The position numbers and the translations under genes were made by a program. This document shows, one piece after another, positions 57,096 to 64,000 of a DNA stretch of 64,000 bases. Below the pieces are notes generated by a model, which saw nothing but the letters and a program-made list of their open reading frames with translations, had not been told where the DNA came from and ran no database searches. Position 1 is the first letter of the stretch; each line of letters opens with the position of its first letter. Source of the DNA: CAZTHM01 sp041946825 (GTDB lineage: Bacteria; Acidobacteriota; Terriglobia; UBA7540). The stretch covers positions 219,847 through 283,846 of the forward strand of contig JBHGBD010000005.1 in the NCBI GenBank assembly GCA_041946825.1, written 5' to 3'.

Positions 57096-58919
57096 ATGAA
57101 GCGCTCGAGCATCACGGTTGGGATTTCCGTTGCCATCCTCACGACGCTCGCCTTCGCACGCGAGGCGTCGAGCGCCACGATGAAGCCGCTCGTGGCGGGC
57201 AAGCGCGGAGCGGTCGCCGCGGGCCATCCGCTGGTCGCGGAGGCCGGCTTGCGCATTCTGGAAAAAGGCGGCAACGCCGTCGACGCCGGCGTGGCGACGG
57301 TCTTTGCCGCGTCGGTCGTGGAAATGGACGGCTTCGCCATCGGCGGCGAATGCCCCATTCTGATCAAATTGCGCGACAAGCCCGCGGTGGCCGTCAACGG
57401 CGCCGGGATCGCTCCGCAGATGGCCACGGTGGAGTTCTTCAAGAAGCTCTCGCGCGACGACCCGCGCATTGCCGAAGTCGCCTCAATCACCAAGGGAACG
57501 ATTCCCGCTTACGGCCTTCTGAGCCCGCTCGTCCCGGGGGCAATTGACACGCTGCTCGTGGCGCTCCAGACCCAGGGCACGATGAGCCTCGCGGAAGTCA
57601 TCCAGCCGGCGATCGAGCTCGCGGAGGGCGTGCCGCTCGACGGGCGCTTTGCGCGCGGCCTGGCGCGGAACGAATCCATCATCGCGAAGTGGCCAACGTC
57701 GAAAAGGGTCTTTTTGCCGGGAGGCCATGCGCCGAAGGAGCAGACGATCTTCGCCCAGCCGGAACTGGCTCGCACGTTTCGCCGCATGGCGGAAGTGGAT
57801 CGCCGGAACGCCGGCCGCGGCCGCGCCGCCGCTATCGACGCCGTGCGCGATTTCGTCTATCGCGGCCCCATCGCCAAGGAGATCAGCGATTTCTGCCGGC
57901 AGGCCGGATGCCTGCTGCGCGAAGGCGACTTCGCGGCTTATCGCGCCAAGGTCGAGCAGCCGCTTGAGACCGACTACCGCGGCATCGAGGTTTTCAAAGT
58001 GAGCTTTTGGAGCCAGTCGCCGGTCTTCCTCGAGAATCTCAACCTGCTCGAAGGGTTTGACCTCAAGGCCATGGGCCACAACTCCGCCGACTACATCCAC
58101 ACCGTCGTCGAGGCCATGAAGCTCGGTTACGCGGACCGCGACGCCTATTACGGCGACCCTGACTTCGGCAGGATTCCCATTCAACTTATCTCCAAGGATT
58201 ACGCGAACCTCCGGCGGCCGCTGATCGATATGCGGAAGGCTTCCGCCGAGCACATTCCCGGCGACCCGGAGCGCATGCAGGCCCGCGCCACCGACGAATT
58301 TATCCGCATGCGTTACAAGGATCGTAATGCCGAACATCAGGATACGACTTGTGTGAACGTCATCGACAGCGCGGGCAATCTCTTTTCCGCCACGCCCAGC
58401 GGCGCCTGGTATCCGGCGGTGGTGGCGGGCGACACCGGCATCCCGCTCGGCCAGCGGATGCAGTCCTTCGTGCTGACCGCCGGCCATCCCAATCAGTTGG
58501 CGCCCCACAAGCGCCCGCGCATCACCTTGACGCCGACGCTGGCGCTTAAGGAGAAGAAGCCATGGTTGGTGTTTTCGACTCCCTGCGGTGATTCACAGGA
58601 TCAGACGCTGCTGCAAGTCTTCCTCAATATCGAAGAATTCGCGATGAACCCGCAGGAAGCCGTCGAAGCGCCGCGCTTCGATTCCGGGGCGATGTACAGC
58701 TCCTTCGATGACCACGGTGACGAACCGTTGGTGCTGCAACTCGAAAAGCGAATTCCTGATTCCGTCGCCGAACAGCTGCGCCAGCGCGGGCACAAGGTCG
58801 TCTGGCAGAATGAGTGGGGCAATCATTGCGCGCCCACCGCCATCGAGTACGACGCGGCGAACGGCGTCATCAAGGCCGGCGCCGACGTCCGCGGCCATCG
58901 GTATGCTTTAGCCTGGTAG
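57096..58919 (+). CDS. ggt: Gamma-glutamyltransferase-family protein
   Basis: 607 residues. Signal peptide (SITVGISVAILTTLAFAREA) with the GGT family N-terminus GKRGAVAAGHPLVAEAGLRILEKGGNAVDAGVA. The autoprocessing site is DTTCVNVID, nucleophile Thr 417, where most GGTs have TTH; the following SATPSGAWYP and GSSS-like region are changed (SATPS in place of SxxxS). PRITLTPTLALKEKKPWLVFSTPCGDSQDQTLLQVFLN is the typical late block. Such enzymes transfer or hydrolyse the gamma-glutamyl group in the periplasm; some homologues are acylases. Divergent from the amidohydrolase cluster. Confidence 0.82.
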   Translation: MKRSSITVGISVAILTTLAFAREASSATMKPLVAGKRGAVAAGHPLVAEAGLRILEKGGNAVDAGVATVFAASVVEMDGFAIGGECPILIKLRDKPAVAVNGAGIAPQMATVEFFKKLSRDDPRIAEVASITKGTIPAYGLLSPLVPGAIDTLLVALQTQGTMSLAEVIQPAIELAEGVPLDGRFARGLARNESIIAKWPTSKRVFLPGGHAPKEQTIFAQPELARTFRRMAEVDRRNAGRGRAAAIDAVRDFVYRGPIAKEISDFCRQAGCLLREGDFAAYRAKVEQPLETDYRGIEVFKVSFWSQSPVFLENLNLLEGFDLKAMGHNSADYIHTVVEAMKLGYADRDAYYGDPDFGRIPIQLISKDYANLRRPLIDMRKASAEHIPGDPERMQARATDEFIRMRYKDRNAEHQDTTCVNVIDSAGNLFSATPSGAWYPAVVAGDTGIPLGQRMQSFVLTAGHPNQLAPHKRPRITLTPTLALKEKKPWLVFSTPCGDSQDQTLLQVFLNIEEFAMNPQEAVEAPRFDSGAMYSSFDDHGDEPLVLQLEKRIPDSVAEQLRQRGHKVVWQNEWGNHCAPTAIEYDAANGVIKAGADVRGHRYALAW

Positions 58920-58920
58920 G

Positions 58921-58955
58921 TTGCCGGCGGAGGGTTGTGAGTTGTGGGTTCTTCG
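58921..58955. repeat. GGTTGTGAGTTGTGGG half repeat
   Basis: GAGGGTTGTGAGTTGTGGGTTC, 7-bp steps, after the GGT stop. No second arm is clear. Confidence 0.5.
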
Positions 58956-59041
58956 TCGTATCATCAGCACCGCGACGAGCGCCGATCGAGTTATCGTGAA
59001 CTTCGAGGCTCGGCCAGGCGACTGAAGGCGAGGCAAACACC

Positions 59042-59809
59042 ATGTCGACCAGAGATCCGCGGTTCTCACTCTTCATTACCTTCATTCTCTCCATCTTGGT
59101 TGTTGCCAATAGACATGTTGCCGCAACGGATAAGACCATGACTGATTCCACCCCGTACACGAGCGATGCAAGGACGACCGCAAAGCACTCGCCCAAGGAC
59201 TTCGTGCCGGACGGCGACTTGACGAAGAAGGTCTGGCGCGGGGCCGCATGGGTGAAATTCGATTACCACATGTCCGGGCAGCCTCGCTATCCCCAAGCCG
59301 CCACCGAAGTTGCGGCCCTCTGGACTGCGAACTATGTGTACTTTGCCTTCCGCTCGAAGTACACGACCCTCAATATCTACGCGGGCGAAGATCCGGCCCG
59401 GGAACGCTGGGAATTGTGGAACCGCGATGTCGTCGAGGTCTTCCTCAACCCCCAGCCCGAGCGCGTCAACCACTACTACGAATTCGAAGTCGCACCCAAC
59501 AACCAGTGGATCGATCTGGAGATCGACAAGGACAAGCAGCCGTTCAACGACGCGAAGTGGGATTCGGGCTTCGAGCACGCCACGCGCGTGGACGAGCGGA
59601 ACCATGTCTGGACGTGCGAGATGCGCATCCCGCTCAAGTCCATGAACGCCGCGGCGATCAAGCGCGGCGACGAATGGCGGCTCAACTATTACCGCGCCGA
59701 CGGCCTGGGCGACGACACGAAGCGCCGCTTTCTCTGCTGGAGTACGATCCCGACCGGCGAGACCTTCCATGTGCCTACCAGGTTTGGTATTATCCGCTTT
59801 ATGAAGTAG
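59042..59809 (+). CDS. Secreted CBM9-like carbohydrate-binding protein
   Basis: 255 residues. Signal peptide (FSLFITFILSILVVANRHVAA) followed by one domain like CBM9: VWRGAAWVKF, EVAALWTANYVYFAFRSKY, WNRDVVEVFLNPQ, NHYYEFEVAPNNQWIDLEIDKD, WTCEMRIPLKSM and EWRLNYYRADG. The W-(N/D)RDVVEVF and Y-x-FEV-P blocks are typical. No catalytic module is attached, so it probably binds sugars at the cell surface, beside the GH36/amidohydrolase/GGT island. Start ATG 59042 follows a GGCGAGGC. Confidence 0.72.
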   Translation: MSTRDPRFSLFITFILSILVVANRHVAATDKTMTDSTPYTSDARTTAKHSPKDFVPDGDLTKKVWRGAAWVKFDYHMSGQPRYPQAATEVAALWTANYVYFAFRSKYTTLNIYAGEDPARERWELWNRDVVEVFLNPQPERVNHYYEFEVAPNNQWIDLEIDKDKQPFNDAKWDSGFEHATRVDERNHVWTCEMRIPLKSMNAAAIKRGDEWRLNYYRADGLGDDTKRRFLCWSTIPTGETFHVPTRFGIIRFMK

Positions 59810-59840
59810 GCGGCGGGCCGGAGATCTCTTCGGCAAGCCG

Positions 59841-60668
59841 CTAGCGCTCCGCGCGCTCGTAGCAGCCCAGCACGCGCAGGAAGTTGGTGACCTCGGCAAG
59901 GTGGGCGAGCGCGTTGCGGCAGCGTTCCTCCCTGACGTGGCCCATGAAGTCCAGATAGAAGAAGTATTCCCATGGGCGCCCGCGCAGGGGGCGCGATTCC
60001 ATCTTGCTCAAATCGATATCGCGCAGCGCGAAGACACTCAGACACTTGAAGAGCGCGCCGGGAAGGTTGGCCGTCGAAAAGACGATCGAGACCTTGTTGG
60101 CGTCGCGCGAGACCGCGGCGCTCCTTGAAAGGAGCAGGAAACGCGTGAAGTTTTCGTGGTGGTCTTCGAGGTGCGCCTGGAGGACCCGCGCTCCGTAAAC
60201 GGCCGCGGCGGTGCGGCTGGAGATCGCGGCGGCGCCCGCGAGGCGTTTCTCGGACAGCATCTTGACGCTCCCGGCCGTGTCGTAGAACGGGATCTTCTCG
60301 ACTTTCGGATGCCGGACAAAGAAGCGGTTGCACTGCGCCAGCGCCACGGGATGGGAAAAGACCTGCCTCAAGTTCTTTCGCGTCGTCTCCGCAAACGCTA
60401 CCAGGTTGTGCACGATTCGCAGGTTGACCTCGCCGATGATGTGCAGGTCGTGCTCGAGCAGCAGGTCGTAGTTCTCATAAACCGACCCGGCCAGGGTATT
60501 CTCGATGGGCGCCAGGCAGTAACGCGTCCGGCCGCTCGCGACCGAACGGAAAATCTGCGCGAAAGTCTCGCAGGGGCGGACGCGGATCTTGCGGCCCAGG
60601 AGCTTGTAGGCCGCCTCCTCGCTGAACGAGCCTCGTTCGCCCTGAAACGCCACGCTGGGTCGCGCCAC
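59841..60668 (-). CDS. pheA: Prephenate dehydratase
   Basis: 275 residues, GTG start with GAGG upstream. Converts prephenate to phenylpyruvate in phenylalanine synthesis, cytosolic. N-terminal FQGERGSFSEEAA, APIENTLAGSVYENYDLL, the catalytic TRF-type motif ENFTRFLLLSR (about 185-190) and a C-terminal ACT domain with NLPGALFKCL and KMESRPLRGRPWEYFFYLDF (ESRP) for phenylalanine feedback. No chorismate mutase part. Its upstream neighbour on the same strand is a TetR gene. Confidence 0.93.
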   Translation of the reverse strand: MARPSVAFQGERGSFSEEAAYKLLGRKIRVRPCETFAQIFRSVASGRTRYCLAPIENTLAGSVYENYDLLLEHDLHIIGEVNLRIVHNLVAFAETTRKNLRQVFSHPVALAQCNRFFVRHPKVEKIPFYDTAGSVKMLSEKRLAGAAAISSRTAAAVYGARVLQAHLEDHHENFTRFLLLSRSAAVSRDANKVSIVFSTANLPGALFKCLSVFALRDIDLSKMESRPLRGRPWEYFFYLDFMGHVREERCRNALAHLAEVTNFLRVLGCYERAER

Positions 60669-60725
60669 GGATCAACCTCGCCGGCGACAGAGGGTCTCGC
60701 CACTTCTGTCAGCCTGATGGATTAT

Positions 60726-60741
60726 GTAATACGGTAATACT
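60726..60741. promoter_or_regulatory. Tandem GTAATACG/GTAATACT boxes between TetR and pheA
   Basis: Two 8-bp direct copies (60726-60733 and 60734-60741) in an AT-rich patch ahead of pheA. Could be an operator; weak evidence. Confidence 0.3.
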
Positions 60742-60799
60742 AACTCTAGATATAACCGAACTAATGCACTTCCCCATGGCCAGCGCGTCTCCGCCGGAC

Positions 60800-61405
60800 T
60801 CAGGCGGACGCGCCGGACCCGAGCATCCCCCGGAAAAAGAAGTCGACGTAGGCTTCGGTGAGCTCGTTCTGCTTGGTTGGCCCCTCGGGCTGGAACCACT
60901 GGTAGAGCCAGTTGATCATGCCCAGCAGCGCGAAGGCGGCGAGCGCCGGGGAGAGCAGCGGTCCCCCCCCCGCCTGCTCCTGCACCTGGGCGATCAGGCC
61001 TTCGAGGTAGCGGATGTACTCGCGTTTCCGCTGGTTGATCTTTTTTCGCAGGGCGCCTTTGAGCGAGCGGTTCTCGTGGAGGATGACGGTGATCTCCAGG
61101 TCGCGCGAACGCACGACGAGGTCGATGTGGCCGATGATGGTCTGGCGCAGTTTCTCGCGCGGGTCGGCGATGTCCCTCACTTTCTGCAGCACCGTCTCGT
61201 CCAGGATGTCCATGCCGTAGTTCATAATTTCAAACAGCAGTTTGTCTTTGCTCCCCACGTGATGGTAGAGGCCGGCCTTGGTCAGGCCCACCGCTTTGGC
61301 GATGTCCTGCATGGACGCGCCGTCGTACCCTTTTTCGTAGAAGACACGCGCCGCCGTCCGGCAGATCTCCCGCAGCTTTTGTTTGGAATTCCCAGCTTGA
61401 GCCAT
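60800..61405 (-). CDS. TetR-family transcriptional regulator
   Basis: 201 residues. N-terminal TetR helix-turn-helix: KLREICRTAARVFYEKGYDGASMQDIAKAVGLTKAGLYHHVGSKDKLLFEI. The ligand-binding C-terminal domain is typical of the FadR/AcrR-like branch (MNYGMDILDETVLQ, LALFALLGMINWLYQWFQPEGPTKQNEL). A TTGACC-16-TATAGA promoter is seen upstream. No efflux or fatty-acid gene is next to it in this window; it may act on unlinked genes, or on the flanking amidase. Confidence 0.85.
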   Translation of the reverse strand: MAQAGNSKQKLREICRTAARVFYEKGYDGASMQDIAKAVGLTKAGLYHHVGSKDKLLFEIMNYGMDILDETVLQKVRDIADPREKLRQTIIGHIDLVVRSRDLEITVILHENRSLKGALRKKINQRKREYIRYLEGLIAQVQEQAGGGPLLSPALAAFALLGMINWLYQWFQPEGPTKQNELTEAYVDFFFRGMLGSGASA

Positions 61406-61736
61406 GGTCTTCAGGCCCCCGCGAACGCGCTCAGTCTATCACAACGCCCGAATCGCAAGCGGACGATTCGAGTGGCAGCTTGCGGGTCTCACGCCGCGTC
61501 AATGGGCCAAATTCAACGCTCCGACTCCCTTCGAATCGCGGCTAACTGCCTGCCCTATCTATAACATTCCGGCTTTCCGGGTCAAGTTGTTTATTTTCTT
61601 CGACATTCCGCGACTTCAACAGCCTCGCCGCCCCGGCTAGGCGCCTCCCCCTGCTTCCACCATTGTGATAAATCCTGCAGACACGGAGGCCGCGGAGAAT
61701 TTGACGTTCAATCCCCGCACGCCCCGAGATGTAACG
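61406..61736. other. Spacer between TetR start and amidase stop
   Basis: No gene. Carries the TetR promoter candidate (61558-61585) and otherwise nothing distinctive. Confidence 0.5.
61558..61585 (-). promoter_or_regulatory. Candidate promoter for the TetR gene
   Basis: On the minus strand TTGACC (61585-61580), 16 bp, TATAGA (61563-61558), about 155 bp before the start. Confidence 0.45.
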
Positions 61737-63380
61737 TTAGGAGAGCGCGACGGCCGGCAGAAAGCGTGGCGGGCGGCGCTGGCGGGTGGCCTGCTCGAAG
61801 GCGTAGGCCAGCTTGATGAGTGTGGGCTCGCTCCAGGCGCGGCCGAAGAAGGAAATACCCACGGGCAGGCCGAAGACAAATCCGGCAGGAACAGTGATGT
61901 GGGGGTAGCCCGCCACCGCCGCGGGCGTCGAGCATCCCCCTGTCCCGTGGTCGCCATTGACGAGATCAGTAGTCCAGGCAGGGCCTCCGGTGGGGGCGAC
62001 CAGCGCGTCGAGGCGGTGTTTCTCCATGGCCGCGTCGATGCCTTCGGTGCGTGCCAGGCGCTTGGAATTATTGAGCGCCTCGAGGTATTCCTTCGAGGTC
62101 AGCGGGCCCTTCTCTTCCGCCTTGAGGAAAGTGTCTTGGCCGAACCAGGGCATTTCGCGCTCGCGGTTGCGCTCGTTAAATTCGATGACCTCCTTGAGCG
62201 TATGGACGCGCGCGCCTGGGCCGAGGCTCGCGAGGTAAGCATTGAGATCGGCCTTGAGTTCGTAAAGGAGGACCTGAAATTCGGGATCGCCGAGCTTGTC
62301 GGTGGTCTCGACCTCGGCGGGATCAACGAGGACGGCGCCCTGGCGCTTCATCTCGTCAAGTGCTTCGTTCATGATTTTGTCCACGGCCTCGCTGAAGCCG
62401 AAGAACTTGCGCGCCACGCCCACTCGCGCGCCGGCCAGGCCCTTGGGATCAAGGAAGGGTGTGTAATCCGCGGACCCCCTGCCGCGGCTCTCGGCGGTGG
62501 CGATGTCGGCCGCATCCTCGCCGGCGAGCGCGGCGAGCAGAATCGCAGCATCGGCTACCGTTCGAGCCATGGGCCCCGCCGTGTCCTGGCTGTGGGCGAT
62601 GGGAATAATCCCCGCGCGGCTCACCAGTCCAAGGGTGGGCTTGATGCCGACGATGCCGTTGACGGTCGAGGGGCAGACCACCGAGCCGTCGGTTTCGGTC
62701 CCCACGGCCGCGGCGCAGAGGTTCGCGGCCACGGCCACGCCCGAGCCCGAACTCGACCCGCAGGGATTGCGGTCGAGCGCGTAAGGATTGCGCGTCAGCC
62801 CGCCGCGCCCGCTCCAGCCGCTGGTCGAGTGGCTGGAACGGATATTCGCCCACTCGCTGAGGTTGGTTTTGCCCAGGATGACGGCGCCCGCCTCGCGCAG
62901 CCGTCGCGCCACAAACGAGTCCGCGGGGGGAATCGAGCCTTCCAGCGCCAGGGACCCGGCGGTGGTCGTCATGCGGTCGTGCGTGTTGATGTTGTCTTTG
63001 ATGAGGACGGGAATGCCGTGCAGCGGTCCGCGCGGGCCTTTGGAGGCGCGCTCCTTGTCGAGCGCTTCAGCGATAGCCAGCGCGTCGGGATTGATTTCAA
63101 TGATCGAGTTGACCTGCGGGCCGCTCCAGTCGATCGCTTCGATGCGAGCCAGGTATTTTTCCGCGAGCCCGCGCGCCGTGTACTTCCCCGACTTGATGCC
63201 GTCTTGAAGCTGCGCGATCGTAAGCTCGTCGAGTTCGAAGGGCGGGACCTGGCTGGGCGCCGCCTGCGCCGATGCCGCGCCCCCGCGCGCGATTCCCGAA
63301 GCCGCCAGCGCCGTGCTCGCCATCACACCGGACTTCAAGAAGCGCCGACGAGTGACCGGTGACAGCTTTTCATCCCCCAT
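61737..63380 (-). CDS. Tat-exported amidase-signature enzyme
   Basis: 547 residues from ATG 63380. Twin-arginine leader SPVTRRRFLKSGVMAST. Amidase signature family: catalytic Lys in VLIKDNIN, cis-Ser and nucleophile in CGSSSGSGVAVAANLCAAAVGTETDGSVVCPSTVNGIVGIKPTLG. C-terminal GYPHITVPAGFVFGLPVGISFFG. Exported amidases of this type split amides or small peptides in the periplasm. The open frame extends upstream only through repeat DNA (63459-63642). Preceding (upstream) element is a large repeat; next gene downstream is TetR, same strand. Confidence 0.87.
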   Translation of the reverse strand: MGDEKLSPVTRRRFLKSGVMASTALAASGIARGGAASAQAAPSQVPPFELDELTIAQLQDGIKSGKYTARGLAEKYLARIEAIDWSGPQVNSIIEINPDALAIAEALDKERASKGPRGPLHGIPVLIKDNINTHDRMTTTAGSLALEGSIPPADSFVARRLREAGAVILGKTNLSEWANIRSSHSTSGWSGRGGLTRNPYALDRNPCGSSSGSGVAVAANLCAAAVGTETDGSVVCPSTVNGIVGIKPTLGLVSRAGIIPIAHSQDTAGPMARTVADAAILLAALAGEDAADIATAESRGRGSADYTPFLDPKGLAGARVGVARKFFGFSEAVDKIMNEALDEMKRQGAVLVDPAEVETTDKLGDPEFQVLLYELKADLNAYLASLGPGARVHTLKEVIEFNERNREREMPWFGQDTFLKAEEKGPLTSKEYLEALNNSKRLARTEGIDAAMEKHRLDALVAPTGGPAWTTDLVNGDHGTGGCSTPAAVAGYPHITVPAGFVFGLPVGISFFGRAWSEPTLIKLAYAFEQATRQRRPPRFLPAVALS

Positions 63381-63911
63381 AGTATTAGCCCCTTCGTGTC
63401 GAACTTGTCCGTAGAGTCTGCTGCAAAACTGCGGAATTGTAACCCTGAGCCCTCCGGCTGTCATCCTGCGCCTTTGGCTTGTCATCCTGAGCGATCGCTT
63501 GTCATCCTGAGCGCAGCGAAGGATCCTTTTCATTCCGATTTGAGCAGATTCCGCGAACTGTTTCTGAATTTGACTAATCTGAAAATGCGGAGATCCTTCG
63601 CCGCCCCGATAAAATACATCGGGACTCCTCAGGATGACATACTCGGCGGCCAGCCTGCGAAACCTAGATTCTCCGCGCTTTCCACTTGCCGCGGCGGAAG
63701 AGGAGGACGCCGCGTGAAACCGCAGTCTTCAAAGGACGAAGGCAGCGCGTGCCGACGAACTTGCAGGGTCCTGACGGGCTGAACCCCGGCGCTAGAAGGC
63801 GTGCCTTGCTGGCGACTGCCTTCTGCTCACCGCCTGCTTTTCAGATGACATCATGGAACCACCGGACCGGCTGAGGCTTGGGGAGAGGAAGGATTGAAGG
63901 AACCCGAGGAA
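63381..63911. other. Spacer with large repeat, before tRNA
   Basis: Mostly a GTCATCCTGAG-type repeat (63459-63642), followed by about 270 bp in which I see no gene. Confidence 0.5.
63459..63642. repeat. GTCATCCTGAGC / CTCAGGATGAC repeat
   Basis: Three GTCATCCTG copies on the left (63459, 63480, 63500 approx) including GCGCAGCGAAGGATCC, then AGATCCTTCGCCGC, CCCGATAAAATACATCGGGA hairpin and CTCAGGATGACA on the right. Same family as 563-683. Confidence 0.85.
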
Positions 63912-63998
63912 TGGTGCGGAAGGGGGGACTCGAACCCCCACGGTCTTGCGACCGTCAGCCCCTCAAGCTGGTGCGTCTGCCAATTCCGCCACTTCCGC
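63912..63998 (-). tRNA. tRNA-Leu (GAG)
   Basis: Class II tRNA of 87 nt including encoded CCA. Acceptor GCGGAAG pairs CTTCCGC; D region TGGCGGAATTGGCAGACGC; anticodon loop CTTGAGG with GAG; long variable arm; T arm GGGGGTTCGAGTCCCCC. Confidence 0.95.
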
Positions 63999-64000
63999 GT

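Overview
The window is about 60% G+C bacterial DNA. Gene content and repeat families suggest an Acidobacteriota-like soil bacterium: MrfAB, fused E1 alpha/beta dehydrogenase, PilZ pairs, surface GH36 lipoproteins, and repeats of the GTCATCCTGAG and CCCTCTCCC type. This assignment is inference, because no rRNA or marker gene is present.

Layout. 3-4305: the C-terminal part of a type ISP-like restriction-modification enzyme, an unknown protein with a PD-(D/E)XK-like motif, an MBL-fold hydrolase and D-aminoacyl-tRNA deacylase. 4526-29481: a one-strand cassette of Mu-like late phage genes. It holds small membrane and coiled-coil proteins, terminase small (gp27-like) and large (gp28-like) subunits, portal (gp29-like), protease plus internally started scaffold, decoration and capsid proteins, connectors, tail tube, a short tape-measure-like protein, a 1322-residue tail-tip/glycosidase-like fusion and fibre-like proteins. 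No integrase, Mu transposase, repressor or recognisable endolysin is visible. 29590-30584: a visibly lower-G+C pair, a DUF5678-like small protein and a retropepsin/SEC-C protein. 30754-44452: housekeeping genes (CorA, PilZ proteins, acyltransferase-like protein, SH3 protein, alpha/beta hydrolase, E1 dehydrogenase, a four-helix-bundle protein, the mrfA-mrfB repair pair, a carboxymuconolactone-decarboxylase-like protein). 44581-59809: a sugar-catabolism island (DeoR regulator, SIS isomerase/deaminase, PfkB kinase, amidohydrolases, two GH36-like lipoproteins, gamma-glutamyltransferase, CBM9-like protein). 59841-63998: prephenate dehydratase, TetR regulator, Tat-exported amidase, tRNA-Leu(GAG).

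The most unusual feature is a dense set of imperfect hairpin repeats. Their arms are runs of 7-bp units (8-bp in one GATC-rich subfamily). Unit sequence differs from element to element but the period is kept. They fill almost every spacer of the phage cassette and also lie in frame inside terminase, portal, protease, fibre, helicase and coiled-coil genes. Two fibre-like proteins have signal-peptide-like leaders made of this repeat DNA. The four-helix-bundle gene lies in the loop between two inverted arms of the same family, which suggests, as a hypothesis only, a link between that protein family and repeat spread.
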